NCBI RefSeq assembly: GCF_051014685.1
Contig: NC_135048.1
Location: 27,236,543-27,300,542 of the forward strand
Reading direction: 5' to 3'
From: Ptiloglossa arizonensis
Taxonomy: Eukaryota > Arthropoda > Insecta > Hymenoptera > Colletidae
DNA: 64,000 nucleotides
Program-made: the position numbers and the translations under genes
Shown: piece by piece, positions 49,021-60,540 of the stretch
Position numbering within the stretch: position 1 is the stretch's first letter
How the letters are laid out: each line of letters begins with the position of its first letter
Notes under the pieces: model-generated
The model's database searches: none
The model's input: only the letters and a program-made list of their open reading frames with translations
What the model was told of the DNA's origin: nothing

Positions 49021-49512
49021 GGGCCCTCGAGGAAAAGAAAGAAAGAACAAAAAAAGGAAAGAAAATAAATAAAAAGAAAAGATGGAGATAGAAGAAGAAA
49101 AAAAAGAAAAGATGGAGATAGAAAAAGAAAAGATGGAAATAGAAAAAGAAAATAAATAAAAAGAAAAGATGGAGATAGAAAAAAAAGAAAATAAATAAAA
49201 AGAAAAGATGGAGATAGAAAAAGAAAATAAATAAAAAGAAAAGATGGAGATAGAAAAAGAAAATAAATAAAAAGAAAAGATGGAGATAGAAAAAGAAAAG
49301 ATGGAGATAGAAAAAGAAAAAAAAGAAAATAAATAAAAAGAAAAGATGGAGATAGACAAAGAAAAAAAAGAAAATAAATAAAAAGAAAAGATGGAGATAG
49401 ACAAAGAAAAAAAAGAAAATAAATAAAAAGAAAAGATGGAGATAGACAAAGAAAAAAAAGATAATAAACAAAAAGAAAAGATAGAGATAGAAAAAAGAAA
49501 AAAAAAAGAAGG
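49021..49512 (-). repeat. Polypurine minisatellite, agaaaagatggagatag unit
   Basis: About fifteen copies of 'aaaagatggagatagaaaaa' alternating with 'gaaaataaataaaaag' spacers, giving compound units of 18-52 bp. The + strand is nearly pure A/G with TAA. The minus-strand 261- and 226-codon frames (Phe, Leu, Ile, Tyr, Ser), the longest in the window, are produced by this repeat and are not genes. Confidence 0.95.
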
Positions 49513-50033
49513 AAGGTTAACCCCTCTTGGCACCGTGTTTCCCTTTCTCTCTTTTTCGATGCGCGTGTTCCTCTTCCTAATTCCGTCTTAATCAGGAGGA
49601 TCGTTCGCTTTGATCCGCGGCATGGTCTGTCCTACCCGGCTCCCCGAAATCGACCGTTCACGCGTACAAAAGCCGAGAGGATAATCCCCCTGGATTCCTT
49701 CGGGCACGTCGTCTCGTTAAGAAACGAAAATAATTCGACCAGCGAGGGTCCACGAGGCCGCGCGTTGCGCAACCCGAGCGTATTTATACAGTGGCGATCG
49801 TCTCGTTCGCGGGACGGGTTGTACACGTATTACCGGGCTTGTTCCCGGTAATGGAATTCATTTTACGTCGATTTGTCTCGAACGATGGACTCGGTGATTC
49901 GTTCACCGCGGTGGGAGCGTTGCGATCAATTATTAGGGACGACACGAGCCATTCTTGTTGGATGAATTTTAATCGAAACTGTGGATGGGTTTTAAACTTT
50001 GTGGACAACGATTTTTTGATAGTATTGCGTATA
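49513..50033. other. Unique DNA, no supported gene
   Basis: CpG-rich, non-repetitive sequence. A plus frame at 49791-50141 continues into the next duplication and is unrecognised. Confidence 0.35.
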
Positions 50034-50550
50034 CAGGCTAATTTTTATCGTAACCGGTGGTTTCTTTATGGTAGAATTTCGAAGATCTTCAAGGTGATGG
50101 CAATTGATTTTTTTTATGTTAGTTTTCAAAATCATATATGACTTGTCTATGTATATTTATAATTTAGTTTGCTTATTAGTTAGAAAGTATTAAAATCTAA
50201 CGAGCTCGAAGACAAGCAAGTGGAAAGAAAAATTACAAGAGTGTACGTAAAATAGTCGAAACTGTGACTGGTTTTAATTTTAATTTTTTAATTGCACTAA
50301 TAGCTTAATAGCGTACACAGAGTGGACCATGTAACTGGGCCAATTTTTATCGTGACCGGTGGATGAATCGAAGGTTTCTTTATGGTACAATTTCGAAAAT
50401 CTTCAAGGTGATGATAATTGATTTTTTTTATGTTAGTTTTCAAAATCGTATGTGACTTGTCTATATATATTTATAATTTAGTTCGCTTATTAGCTAGAAG
50501 GTATTAAAGGAAGATTAGAAGGGTGTACGTAAAATAGTCGAAGACAACCT
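50034..50550. repeat. ~215 bp direct duplication
   Basis: Copies at 50034-50250 and 50335-50540 share 'ttttttatgttagttttcaa', 'tatatttataatttagtt' and 'aatttttatcgt.accggtgg', about 90% alike. The second copy has 11 extra bases ('atgaatcgaag') early on. A MITE lies just right of copy 2. Confidence 0.88.
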
Positions 50551-50560
50551 TGGAAAATTA

Positions 50561-50692
50561 TTAAATTGTTCGGAAAATCATTTCGTTTTCCAAAGAATAT
50601 ATAATTTAGTAAAATGTTTATACACTCTAAAAAAATCGTGTTTCATTTTCACCAAAAAAAAAAAAAACGAAATGACTTTCCGAACAACGTAA
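50561..50692 (+). mobile_element. Mariner-type MITE, copy 3
   Basis: 132 bp with ends 'ttaaattgttcggaaaatca' and, reverse-complemented from the right, 'ttacgttgttcggaaagtca'. The left flank is TA (50559-50560). The right flank reads CA, a one-base decay of TA. The interior 'aatatataatttagtaaaat' and 'atcgtgtttcattttcacc' matches copy 2, apart from a long A run (about 14) near the right end. Confidence 0.88.
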
Positions 50693-51649
50693 CATATAAA
50701 AAAAGATATAAATTTCAAAAATCAAATTTCATTCCTTTAAAAGTACTTCGGTATTGTATCATCTACAATACTTAAACACACTTTTCGTTAACGTGGTTCC
50801 GTCGCGCCGATCGTGTAAGATCTCTGCGTTTTCGATACTCGGTAATCGATACACACAATCTCTATAGTTGCTAGGGATTTATGAAACGAAACCGAGTGTG
50901 AGATATCGCAGGGTACACCAAGTATATATTAGCAAGGAAAATATTCTGTACCGTGGTGCTTAGCGCCGTAGGTCACAAGCTATTTAAACAGATGGAGACC
51001 AATAGATCCATTACCTGTATGTACTTTATTTGCGGGACGTGTTTGAAGTTTGCACCTCTCGCCTAGTTAAATAGCTTGTTCTCTCCCGCGACCATAGATT
51101 GTTTGAGGGCCGGCACGGTGTGGATTCACTGACATTGTCATTCTTTCCGCTGTTGGGACACCGCCACGAAAGTGTATCCCACTATCTCATTTAACATAGT
51201 AATTATGAAATAACCGTGAACTAACACGTGTTCGTAGATACACGTATCGTTTCATGTTGCACGGTGGAGGATTCGACGCCATTGTCCAAGATACGTTTCT
51301 CAAACTCGTAACACTGTTAGATTCGATGTTCGAGTCACCACGATCGTTTCCTTTCACACGTTTTTATTTTTACGGGTTGTTATTTCAAATCTTACGAAAC
51401 GAAACGTAAGAATAAACGATTATTAACTCGAATAAACGATTGATTTCTTTTATTCAGGTTATATTGGAAGAAACGATCGCGGGAAAATTACAGGCCACTG
51501 TATTCGAGTTCCAAGTCACACGATATTGAAATAAACGTTAACACGGATAAAGGAGGAGTTTTCAGAATAGAACGCTCAACCTAACGAGTCAATTGTCCCT
51601 CCACGCGATGAAACCTCCGTTCTATGGTAACTCCGACACTTTTAATCTT
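50693..51649. other. Unique DNA with a 13 bp inverted repeat
   Basis: Mostly non-repetitive. A perfect inverted repeat 'acaagctatttaa' (50975-50987) and 'ttaaatagcttgt' (51067-51079) brackets 79 bp. No gene is visible. Confidence 0.45.
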
Positions 51650-53115
51650 CATTTGCGTCACGAACAAAATTAACTCGCAATCTCGAAAGTAAAACCTGGA
51701 ATTCTACGAACAAATCGATGGACGAACAAAATTAGCCCACAATTTTAAAAGTAGTACCTGGAATTCCAGTGAAGAGTCGATGGTTGAACAAAATTAGTCC
51801 ATAATCTTAAAAGTTGTACCTGGAATTCTAAAAAAAAAGGACGAACGAAATTAACATGGAACCTTGAAAGTAGTACCTGGAATTCTATCAAAAATCGATG
51901 GACGAACGAAGTTAGCTCAGAATTTTAAAAGTAATGCCTGGAATTCTATCAAGGAATCGATAGGTGAATAAAATTAGCCCACAATCTCGAAAGTAGTACC
52001 TGAAATTCTATCAAAAAGTTAACGGGCGAACAAAACTAGATCAGAATCTTAAAAATAGTACCTCGAATTCCACCAAAAATCGATGAACGAACAAAATCTG
52101 ACCACAATCTTAGAAAAAGTACCTGGAATTCTACCAAACATCGATGGAGAAACAAAGTTAGCCACAATCTTAAAAGTAGTACCTGAAATTCTGACAAAAA
52201 TCGATGGATGAACAATGTTAGCCCACATTCTTAAAAATAGTACCTTAGTATTCCACAAAAATCGATGAACGAACAAAATTAACCCACAATCTTAAAAATA
52301 GTACCTGGAATTCTACCAAAAATCGATGGACAAACAAAATTAGTCCACATTCTTAAAAATAGTAGCTGGAATTTTACCAAAAAGTAGATGGACGAACAAA
52401 ATTGGCACACAATCTTAAAAGTAGTACCTGGAATTCTACCAAAAATCGACAGACCAACAAAATTAGCCTAGAACCTTAAAAGTAGTACCTGAAATTCTCA
52501 CAAAAATCGATGGATGAACAAAATTCGCTCACAATTTTAAATGCAGTACCTGGAATTCTATCAAGAAGTCCATGAACGAACAAAATTCGCTCACAATGTC
52601 AAAAGTAGTACCTGGAATTCTACCAAAAAGCGATACACCAACAAAATTAGCCTAGAACCTTAAAAGTAGTACCTGAAATTCTACCAAAAATCGATGAACG
52701 AACAAAATTTGCTCACAATTTTAAATGCAGTACCTGGAATTCTATCAAGAAGTCGATGAACGAACGAAATTCGCTCACAATTTTAAAAGTAGTACCTGGA
52801 ATTCTACCAAGAATTCGATAGGCGAATAAAATTAGCCCACATGATCGTCTCAAATCATCATCAAGTCTCAAAAGTAGTACCTGAAATTCTATCAAAAATC
52901 GATGGATGAACAAAGTTAGCCCACAATTTTAAATTCAGTACCTGGAATTCTATCAAGAAGTCGATGAACGAACAAAATTCCCTGACAATTTCAAAAGTAG
53001 TACCTGGAATTCTACCAAGAAGTCGATAGACGAATAAAATTAGCCTACATCATTATCTCAAATCATCATCAAATCTCAAAAGTAGTACCCGAAATCCTAT
53101 AAAAAAATCGATGGA
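51650..53115. repeat. 61 bp tandem array, about 24 units
   Basis: 'agtagtacctggaattctac' recurs every 59-62 bp, with 'aaaatcgatggacgaacaaa' and 'attagcccacaatctta' between. At about 52840 and 53045 a 30 bp insert 'tctcaaatcatcatcaa' appears in the same place. The 205 bp spacing marks a larger three-unit block duplicated at the right end. Confidence 0.95.
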
Positions 53116-53603
53116 GTAGACGACTCCCGTGACTCTCCATAAAAAAAAAAAAGAAAAAACAGAAAAAGGGAATGGGACGAACTCCTCGCGATTCTTTCTC
53201 GCGGCATAACGCGAATTTCGCAGTCTCCGGGAAAGGAGAGCGAGCGGCGTCTTTTTCGCGGTATAACGTGAAATAAGTTTACGAACGGGGTAATGGTCCT
53301 CCGTTTCGCCATCCCTTTGAGATAAGAATCTCGCGGCGGCGAATCGCGTTCCGTCGCGCACCGAAAGCTCGTCGAGTGGCCCGCAATTATCTCGGACAGA
53401 GAGATCGATGCCTGGTGCGCGCCTATACCCTCCGCTGCCTCTCCACCAGCGAAAAAGGGGGATTCCTTTCGTGGGCCCGCGACGTTGTTTCCCACTCGGT
53501 GACTTTATGATTCCGATATCGTTGCTCGCGAGCTACACGACCCTCGAATTCGAGAAAATGCACCATCGGTATTCCCGCAGGGGGTTTACTCTCGCTCTGT
53601 TCC

Positions 53604-53648
<45 letters not shown>

Positions 53649-53899
53649 CTCTCTCTGTCGTACTCATACTTGGGGTGCACGGTGAATTTCTGGCCGCCTA
53701 GACGCGCCGCGATATAAAGGGTGGCGCAGGGAGGCCCGTATATAATAATACAGGGTCGAGATCGGTTTCCTCGGCCGACATTAATAGTACTTATCTGCCG
53801 TACGGTGCACACCACACGTGGTAATTATCGTCCAATCTCGGAAGGACCACCGGGTCTCTACGATATAACTCTTCCCCGGTTTGCTACTTGAAGGCGTGC
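53116..53899. other. GC-rich unique DNA with a (CT)n tract
   Basis: Positions 53140-53165 are A-rich. The rest is CpG-rich, with overlapping frames on both strands and no recognisable protein. A (CT)n microsatellite lies at 53608-53644. Confidence 0.4.
53608..53644. repeat. (CT)n microsatellite
   Basis: About eighteen uninterrupted CT dinucleotides. Confidence 0.95.
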
Positions 53900-54540
53900 G
53901 TGCTCGTTTTTCGACGAGACTCTCTCTCTCTCTCTCTATAGCTCTTCTCTCCGCTGTCTTTCTCTCTCGTCTTCTCTTCTCTCTTCTCTCTACTATCCTC
54001 CTCTCTCGTCTTCTCTTTTCTCTCTTTGACTCTCTCACCGCTGTATTTCTCTTTCCCTTTTTCATCATCTCTGCTCTCTCCTCTCTGCTCTCTCTACACT
54101 CTTCTCTCTCTCTGTCCTCTCTACACTCTTCTCTCTCTCTGTTCTCTCTACACTCTCCTCTCTCTCTGTTCTCTCTACACTCTCTGCAATCACTCTCCTC
54201 TCTCTCTGTTCCCTCTGCACTCTATCTTCTCTCTACCGTCTCTCTCTCTTCTCTTCTCTGTCTTCTCTCTGCAATCACTCTCCTCTCTCTCTCTGTTCCC
54301 TCTGCACTCTATCTCCTCTCTACCGTATCTCTCTCTTCTCTTCTCTGTCTCCTCTCTGTCGTCTCTCTCTCTTCTCTTCTCTATCTTCTCTCAGCCATCT
54401 CTCTCCCTTCTCTTCTCTATCTTCTCTCTACCCTCTGCACACTCCGCTCTGTTCTCCTCTCTCCACGCTCATCTCTCCGTTCCCTTCTCTCCGTTCCCTT
54501 CTCTCCGGTCTCTTCTCTCTCTGGTCTCTCCCCGTCCCAT
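53900..54540 (+). repeat. Polypyrimidine low-complexity tract
   Basis: C/T-dominated + strand with 'cttctctctctctgt', 'cctctctacactcttctctc' and 'ctgcactctatcttctctc' words. A block of about 100 bp recurs near 54190 and 54290. It gives the 253- and 201-codon Ser/Leu frames, which are artefacts. Confidence 0.93.
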
Positions 54541-55269
54541 CCACTGGTTTCTTCCCGTCCCTGTTCCACGGTCGACCGCGAGAACCCGCCTACAAGAGCG
54601 ATCCTGGCCCCGAAACCGAAGCGAGATTTAAATTTAATTTAACGCTTTCACGTACCGTCACGATAACGAGCCACTGACAGCCGATTATAATAATCATCGT
54701 AGGAGCAAAAGTATCTCGGACGGGTTACGGGCACAGTGGGGGCCGTGCCCGAGTCGGAAAGAGCTGTAAAGCCGAGAGATTAACCCGTCAACGAGGCTGC
54801 CCCTTCGCTCGCATCCACCCCGCGTGCGTGCTCGTTACTTAAACGCGGAGAGTTTTCGGAACGGGAACGCCGAGAGTGCTCCTCTCGACCTGGCCACGGG
54901 GATAATTAAATGTACTCGGCCAGGATAATTGATATTTTTTTTCGTGCCGCGCACCGGAGGGCTTCCGCCGCGATGGCTCCCCGCGATTCTCACAGCCCGA
55001 ATGTCCGCCTCCGTGACGAACCCGCTGCACGCTGACGCAACCGTGGATCTCTTTCAACCCTCCTGTAACAGCACCGCGGTGTAACGAGCTACGTGGTACT
55101 TTCATTGCGATAATAACTGGGCGTTCTGATAAATATTCGCGCAAGAGATTAGACACCGAGGAGATGATCCTCGTGTGCGAGGATCGAGGGAAGGTATTCG
55201 GAGAGAAGTGGGAATGGTAGGGTGGTTTTATTCGTATTGAAAGTATAGCGTTGTATTTTGTATTTGGTG
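54541..55269. other. Unique DNA, no supported gene
   Basis: CpG-rich sequence leading into the 34 bp array. A minus frame (54839-55348) runs through it without recognisable similarity. Confidence 0.35.
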
Positions 55270-56045
55270 TTTGAATGGATGCGTTCGTTATTACTTTTAT
55301 TTTGTTCGCGTTGTATTTTTTTAGTAGACACAAATGTGGTCCAAGCACGAATCTTTAAATGTGTACTGTTGTATTTTGTACTTGGTATTTGGATTGGTAT
55401 TTGGTGTTTGGATTGGTGCTGTTGTATTTTGTACTTGGTATTTGGATTGGTATTTGGTGTTTGGATTGGTGCTGTTGTATTTTGTACTTGGTATTTGGTG
55501 TTTGGATTGGTGCTGTTGTATTTTGTACTTGGTATTTGGATTGGTACTATTGTATTTTGTACTTGGTATTTGGATTTGTATTGGTACTTGGTAACTGGAC
55601 GGGTACTGTTGTTTTTTGCACTTAGTATTTGGATTGGTACTTGGTATTTGAATGGATACTGTTGTATTTTTTACTTGATATTTGGATAAGTACTGTTGTA
55701 TTTTGTACTTGGTATTTGGATGAGTAGTGTTGTATTTTGTACTTGGTGTTTGGATTGGTGCTGTTGTATTTTGAACTTGGTATTTGAATTGGTATTGTTG
55801 TATTGGTACTTGATATTTGGATGGGAACAGTTGTATTTTTTACTTGGTATTCGGATAAGTACTGTTGTATTTTGTACTTGGTATTTCGATTGGTACTGTT
55901 GTATTTTGTACTTGGTATTTGGATTGGTACTGTTGTATTTTGTACTTGGTGTTTGGATGGGTACGTTCCTTACTTCTCCCACGTTATTCGCGTTGCATTT
56001 TTTAAGTAGACACAATTATGGTCCAACCACGAATCGTTAAATATT
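55270..56045. repeat. 34 bp tandem array inside a larger direct duplication
   Basis: The core (55363-55950) repeats a 34 bp unit 'attggtactgttgtattttg' plus 'tacttggtatttgg' about sixteen times, with some truncated units. The flanks at 55270-55362 and 55950-56045 are direct copies of each other: 'cgcgttg.attttt', 'agtagacacaa', 'tggtccaa.cacgaatc'. The array therefore lies between two copies of a ~95 bp sequence. All three + frames stay open (up to 143 codons) because 34 is not a multiple of three and the unit lacks stops. Confidence 0.93.
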
Positions 56046-59000
56046 AAAATTGTGCAATTACTTTTTCAACGACAAAGCAAATAACTCATTAGAAGATCTT
56101 ACTAGAGATGCTTTCGTTGGACAATCAAGTTGTAATTAAGTTAAAAATTCTTCGCAAAATGATCGATTCGTTCTGAAAACTTCGCGAAGAATTTATGATG
56201 ATCCAAGATGGAAGCGTCAATGTCGCAGTAAACCAACTCACTTGTGTGCACATTTCTCCGATACCAAAATAATAGAGAAGACTCGTAAAAAGAATTTTTT
56301 GCACCAAACAAGATAACATTTAATTTCAGCAATTATATTTATCGCAACGAACAACATTTCATTGCGTAACTAGTTCGTATTCACTAGTTTGTATTTTCTT
56401 GTTACTCCATATCGCGTCACTGACGATACGTAGGAAAATCTCTTCGAAACTTCCATGTTTCCAACTTCTCTCTCTTCTTTATTATTTCTTCGACCTTACA
56501 CGCTGATTCCCCCGGGGAAAGCACACTTCTCCATAAAATATAAAACGCTTCGAAACATTTCCAAAACAGCAACGTTTCTTTAAAAATGTCTTCACCGATT
56601 ATCGTATTCACCGAACCCGAGTTTCTTGCAACCTTAACGATCCACGTTACTGCCCGAATAAATAAAAAATCTCCCTCGAATTATACAATTTTTCAAACAG
56701 ATCTCCGTTAACGATGTAAAATTGCACTTTACAACTGCGCGGACCCACGTAAGCGTGCAACAATAACAGCATGAACTGCAACCATTACATTTTGCTTTAG
56801 CAAGTTTCTCGAGGGACGTTTTTGTCCTAGTTTCCTCGGACGTTCCCTACGAAGATAAAACAATCTTTGTTCCCCACTGAAGAAAATCTGAACCGAGGAG
56901 AAGAAATTGTTTAAACCGTAGAAGCAAACGTTACGATCGAAGACGAAGTTTCGTTGCAGATTATCGTTGCATTCAGACACCACACCACAGAATTCGTTAT
57001 TTCAATTCTTCGAAAGTGATTTTCACTCTTCACGATTTTTTTCAAATATTTGCAAAAAAGATATCTTCCCCCAAAAAAAAACAATGCTCCTTAAGATCAT
57101 CCTTGGCCGTCCTCCTCGTCTTCGAGGTCCAAGGAAGTTGACCAGGCCCGTTACTTCCGGTGACTCGTTTCGTGAAACGCACTCGTGCACTCTGCAGTGT
57201 CGTTGCACCGAGTTAATTGAGATTTCCAGTAACGTTTGAAATTTCCCAGCAATATTCGCAACGATGGAAAAATCCATTCCTCGAGTAACCTAAAACCGAG
57301 TGGAACCAGTTTTCTCAGGTACGAGAGAAATTAGACGGTTCGTAAACTCGGTCGGTGACGAGTAGACAGCACCGTGGAACAACACGGCAATAATAAAAAG
57401 TTACAACCGTCGTTCGAGAACGGACTAATGGGAATGCAACGTTGCTTGTTTAGGACGGAAGTCTCACGAGCAAACTCCGTTACCCGGTCGTTTTTCCCGA
57501 AAGTAGTCGGAAATTACTGACCAATCGTCTGTTTGGACGGCGCGAGGCGTAAACGGCACCGTTAAGTAAAAACGAAGGCCCCCATAAAGTGGCCATAATG
57601 GACGGGGCCTTAAAATCATTTCCCTGACACTCGGGCTAAACGTCGTGTTTAACAGTAAAATACGATCGGCCACGCTCGGATGCAATGTAATAAAATGGTA
57701 ATAAGTAGCCGCGGACACGTGCGTGGCTCGTCGTGACATTTGAGAATTTTAAATCAACCGAATGGACCAACACACGTGGAACTTCTTTTCACAGAGATCG
57801 AATCTTACTTGCTGGTACTTATTTACGGTGTCGAGCACCGTGTCGATCACTGGCGACCGATGTTAAGTTCGGGTTGGTTTTCGGTTGAATTACAATAGTA
57901 GTTTGGATCTACGATACGAAAGGTAAGGAATATTCTGATTTTATAATTAACCAAGGTTACGAGGAACGACAAGTTTGGTTGAATATTTCTTTGATCGATA
58001 ACGAGAAGTAGGATAGAATATGATTTTCTTCGAAAGGGTTGAATTCTCTTGGTTGGTGACCAACGATGCGAAAGAGTGAAAGAATATTTCGATTTTAAAA
58101 ATAACAATCAACGAAGATTGTGAGAAAATGAAAAATCTGATCGAATGTTGTTCAATATTCAATAGCTTCGTTAATTTCCCATCCGCGCTTGTAATCGATT
58201 TTTAATGTTTCTCACCGCGCCACGGGAATCGTAGAACGTTTTAATAATCTCGCGTCACCGCCGGTGTTATTATATATGGTAAAAAATTTTACACGGGAGA
58301 AACGTAGCGTAATAACTTCAGGTGCCATCGAATCATTTTTCTCCCGATCTCTCGCGTTTCCTCCCGTATTTTCGAAAACAAAAGAGGTGCGGAGCACCAG
58401 CATTTGTACACGTCCTCATCTTCTACATTGTACGGGAATGTTTGCGTCGCAATATAAACTCCATTATATTTCCCGATTAAAAGACCCACCAAAAAGTAGA
58501 AACAAGCAATGGGGTAAATATTGTCTTCGCGCAATTGTTTCTGTTTGCTTTACGTTTTATCGTGCACGGGCCGACGAACGTATCAATCAATCTCGTCGCA
58601 CGAATGGAAAAATCACAGTAATTCCACGGAGCGTGGAGACACGGGGATTCGAGACGATCGTAACAATCTCGTCGGGACGTGGACAACGTTCCAAATAATC
58701 GTGGATTGTAAAAGTGTCCGATTCGGAATTAATTACGCGTCGGGGAATGGAAAAATATCGTATCGATTAATACCGTGTAAGTTTCATACGTTCCCGGCGT
58801 TTCGGAACGAAACTTTACCGATACAAGTTGCAAAATGTTAACCGATTGTTTTTTTTTTTTTCGAGCCTGCACTCTGGTTACTCATTCATTTGCCGGACTA
58901 TGTTCTCGAAAATATTACATAACCTCGTTATTTTTTCACAATTCGAAAACAAAACTTCAGAAAGGTATTTCTGAATAATTGAACTTTTAAACATTGTAAT

Positions 59001-59300
59001 CGGAATATTACCGATATTTTTAATCCCGCAAGCTTTTCGATCCATACTTTTTTAATCCTATTAGACCCTTGAAAATATACATCATTTGTGTAAATTCGAG
59101 AATAAAGATAGAAAAATCTTTCTAATAGTTGAATGTTACGTTTGTTAAACGGTGCGTTTGATAACATTCTACGTACAATTTACTATGCCATATTCTGTAC
59201 ATATATCTTTAAATAGTTGAATTTTAAGAAATTCTTAACAAAATTCTTTTCATTTTCATTTTTAAATTTGGTAGATGGTACCTATACATTCTAAAAATCT
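56046..59300. other. 3.2 kb unique DNA, no supported gene
   Basis: The longest stretch without an array. AT-rich at 56050-57080, CpG-rich at 57090-57740, mixed after that. A weak ~110 bp duplication with 'gaatatttc' and 'aacgaa.att' words lies at 57900-58130. Several 60-144 codon frames exist (for example plus 58264-58698), none recognisable. There is a poly(T) tract at 58847-58861. No tRNA or other RNA gene seen. Confidence 0.4.
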
Positions 59301-60540
59301 TCCAATTTGGAAAAAAGGCATCCATATACACTTTCAAACACTTAAATTTTACAAAAATATTACCTTATACTCTAGATACACCCTAGAGTCTCTAAAGAGT
59401 ATTTAAACGCTCTTGAAAGTATTCCACATAATATTACCTTATACTCTAGATACACTCTAGAGTCTCTAAACGGTATCTAAACGCTCTTGAAAGTATTCCT
59501 GACAATGTTACTCTGTACTTTAGATACACTCTATAGTCTCTAAATGGTACCTAGACGCTCTTGAAAGTATTCCTGACAATATTACCTTATACTCTAGATA
59601 CACCTTAGTATCTCTAAATGGAATTTAAACGCTCTTGAAAGTATTCCACACAATGTTACTCTGTATTCTAGATATACCCTAGAGTCTCTAAACGGTACTT
59701 AAACGCTCTAGAAAGTATTCCACATAATGTTACTTTATACTCTAGATACGCTCTAGAGTCTCTAAATAGTATCTAGACGCTCTTGAAAGCATTCCTGATA
59801 ACTACAAACTCCTGTTACTCTATGCTCTAGACACACACTAGAGTTTCTAAACGGTATCTAAACGCTCTTGAAAGTATTCCTGACAATGTTACCTTGTACT
59901 CTAGATACACCCTAGAGTCTCTAAATGGGACCTAGACGCTCTTGAAAGTATTCCACACAATGTTACCCTGTACTCTAGACACACGCTAGAGTCTCTAAAT
60001 GGTATCTAAACGCTTTTGAAAGTATTCTACATAATATTACCTTATACTCTAGATACACCCTAGAGTCTCTAAATGGTATCTAGATGCTTTTGAAAGTATT
60101 CCACATAATATTACCTTATACTCTAGATACACCCTAGAGTCTCTAAACGGTATCTAGACGCTCTTGAAAGTATTCCACACAATAAATATTACCTTATACT
60201 CTAGATACACTCTAGAATCACCTACACCGTAAAGTATTCCAGACAATGTTACTTTATACTCTAGACAGACCCTAGAGTCTCTAAACGGTATCTAAACGTT
60301 CTTGAAAGTATTCCAGACAATGTTACTTTATACTCTAGATTTACCCTAGAGTCTCTAAACGGTATCTAAACACTCTTGAAAGTATTCCACACAACTTTAG
60401 TCTATACTCTAGACACACCCTAGAGTCTCTAAACGGTATCTAAACGCTCTTGAAACTATTCCACACCTTATTCCATCCAATTCGAAAACAAGGCATCCGT
60501 GCACACTTCTGAACAATCGAATTTTACAAAAATGTTAACC
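59301..60540. repeat. 74 bp tandem array with hairpin, flanked by direct repeats
   Basis: 'tactctagatacaccctaga' recurs at 74 bp spacing (59368, 59442, 59516 and onward), about fifteen units, with 'gtctctaaacggtatctaaa' and 'cgctcttgaaagtattccac'. Each unit has a 7 bp inverted repeat (actctag and ctagagt around 'atacacc'). Flanks at 59301-59364 and 60477-60540 are direct copies: 'aaggcatcc', 'acacttt/acttct', 'attttacaaaaat.tta'. So the array sits between two copies of a ~64 bp sequence. Confidence 0.94.

Noticed and set aside
48748..49533. 261- and 226-codon minus-strand open frames, the longest in the window
   Set aside because: They consist of Phe, Leu, Ile, Tyr and Ser runs produced by the A/G minisatellite at 49021-49512; no coding signal outside it.
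51650..53115. CRISPR-like regular repeat spacing
   Set aside because: The supposed spacers are themselves conserved between units, and the genome is eukaryotic; it is an ordinary tandem array.
53881..54642. 253- and 201-codon Ser/Leu-rich + frames
   Set aside because: Product of the C/T-rich tract; composition follows the repeat and two frames are open in parallel.
55258..56040. Tyr/Trp/Val/Cys-rich frames of up to 143 codons
   Set aside because: All three + frames are open because the 34 bp unit lacks stops; not a protein family.
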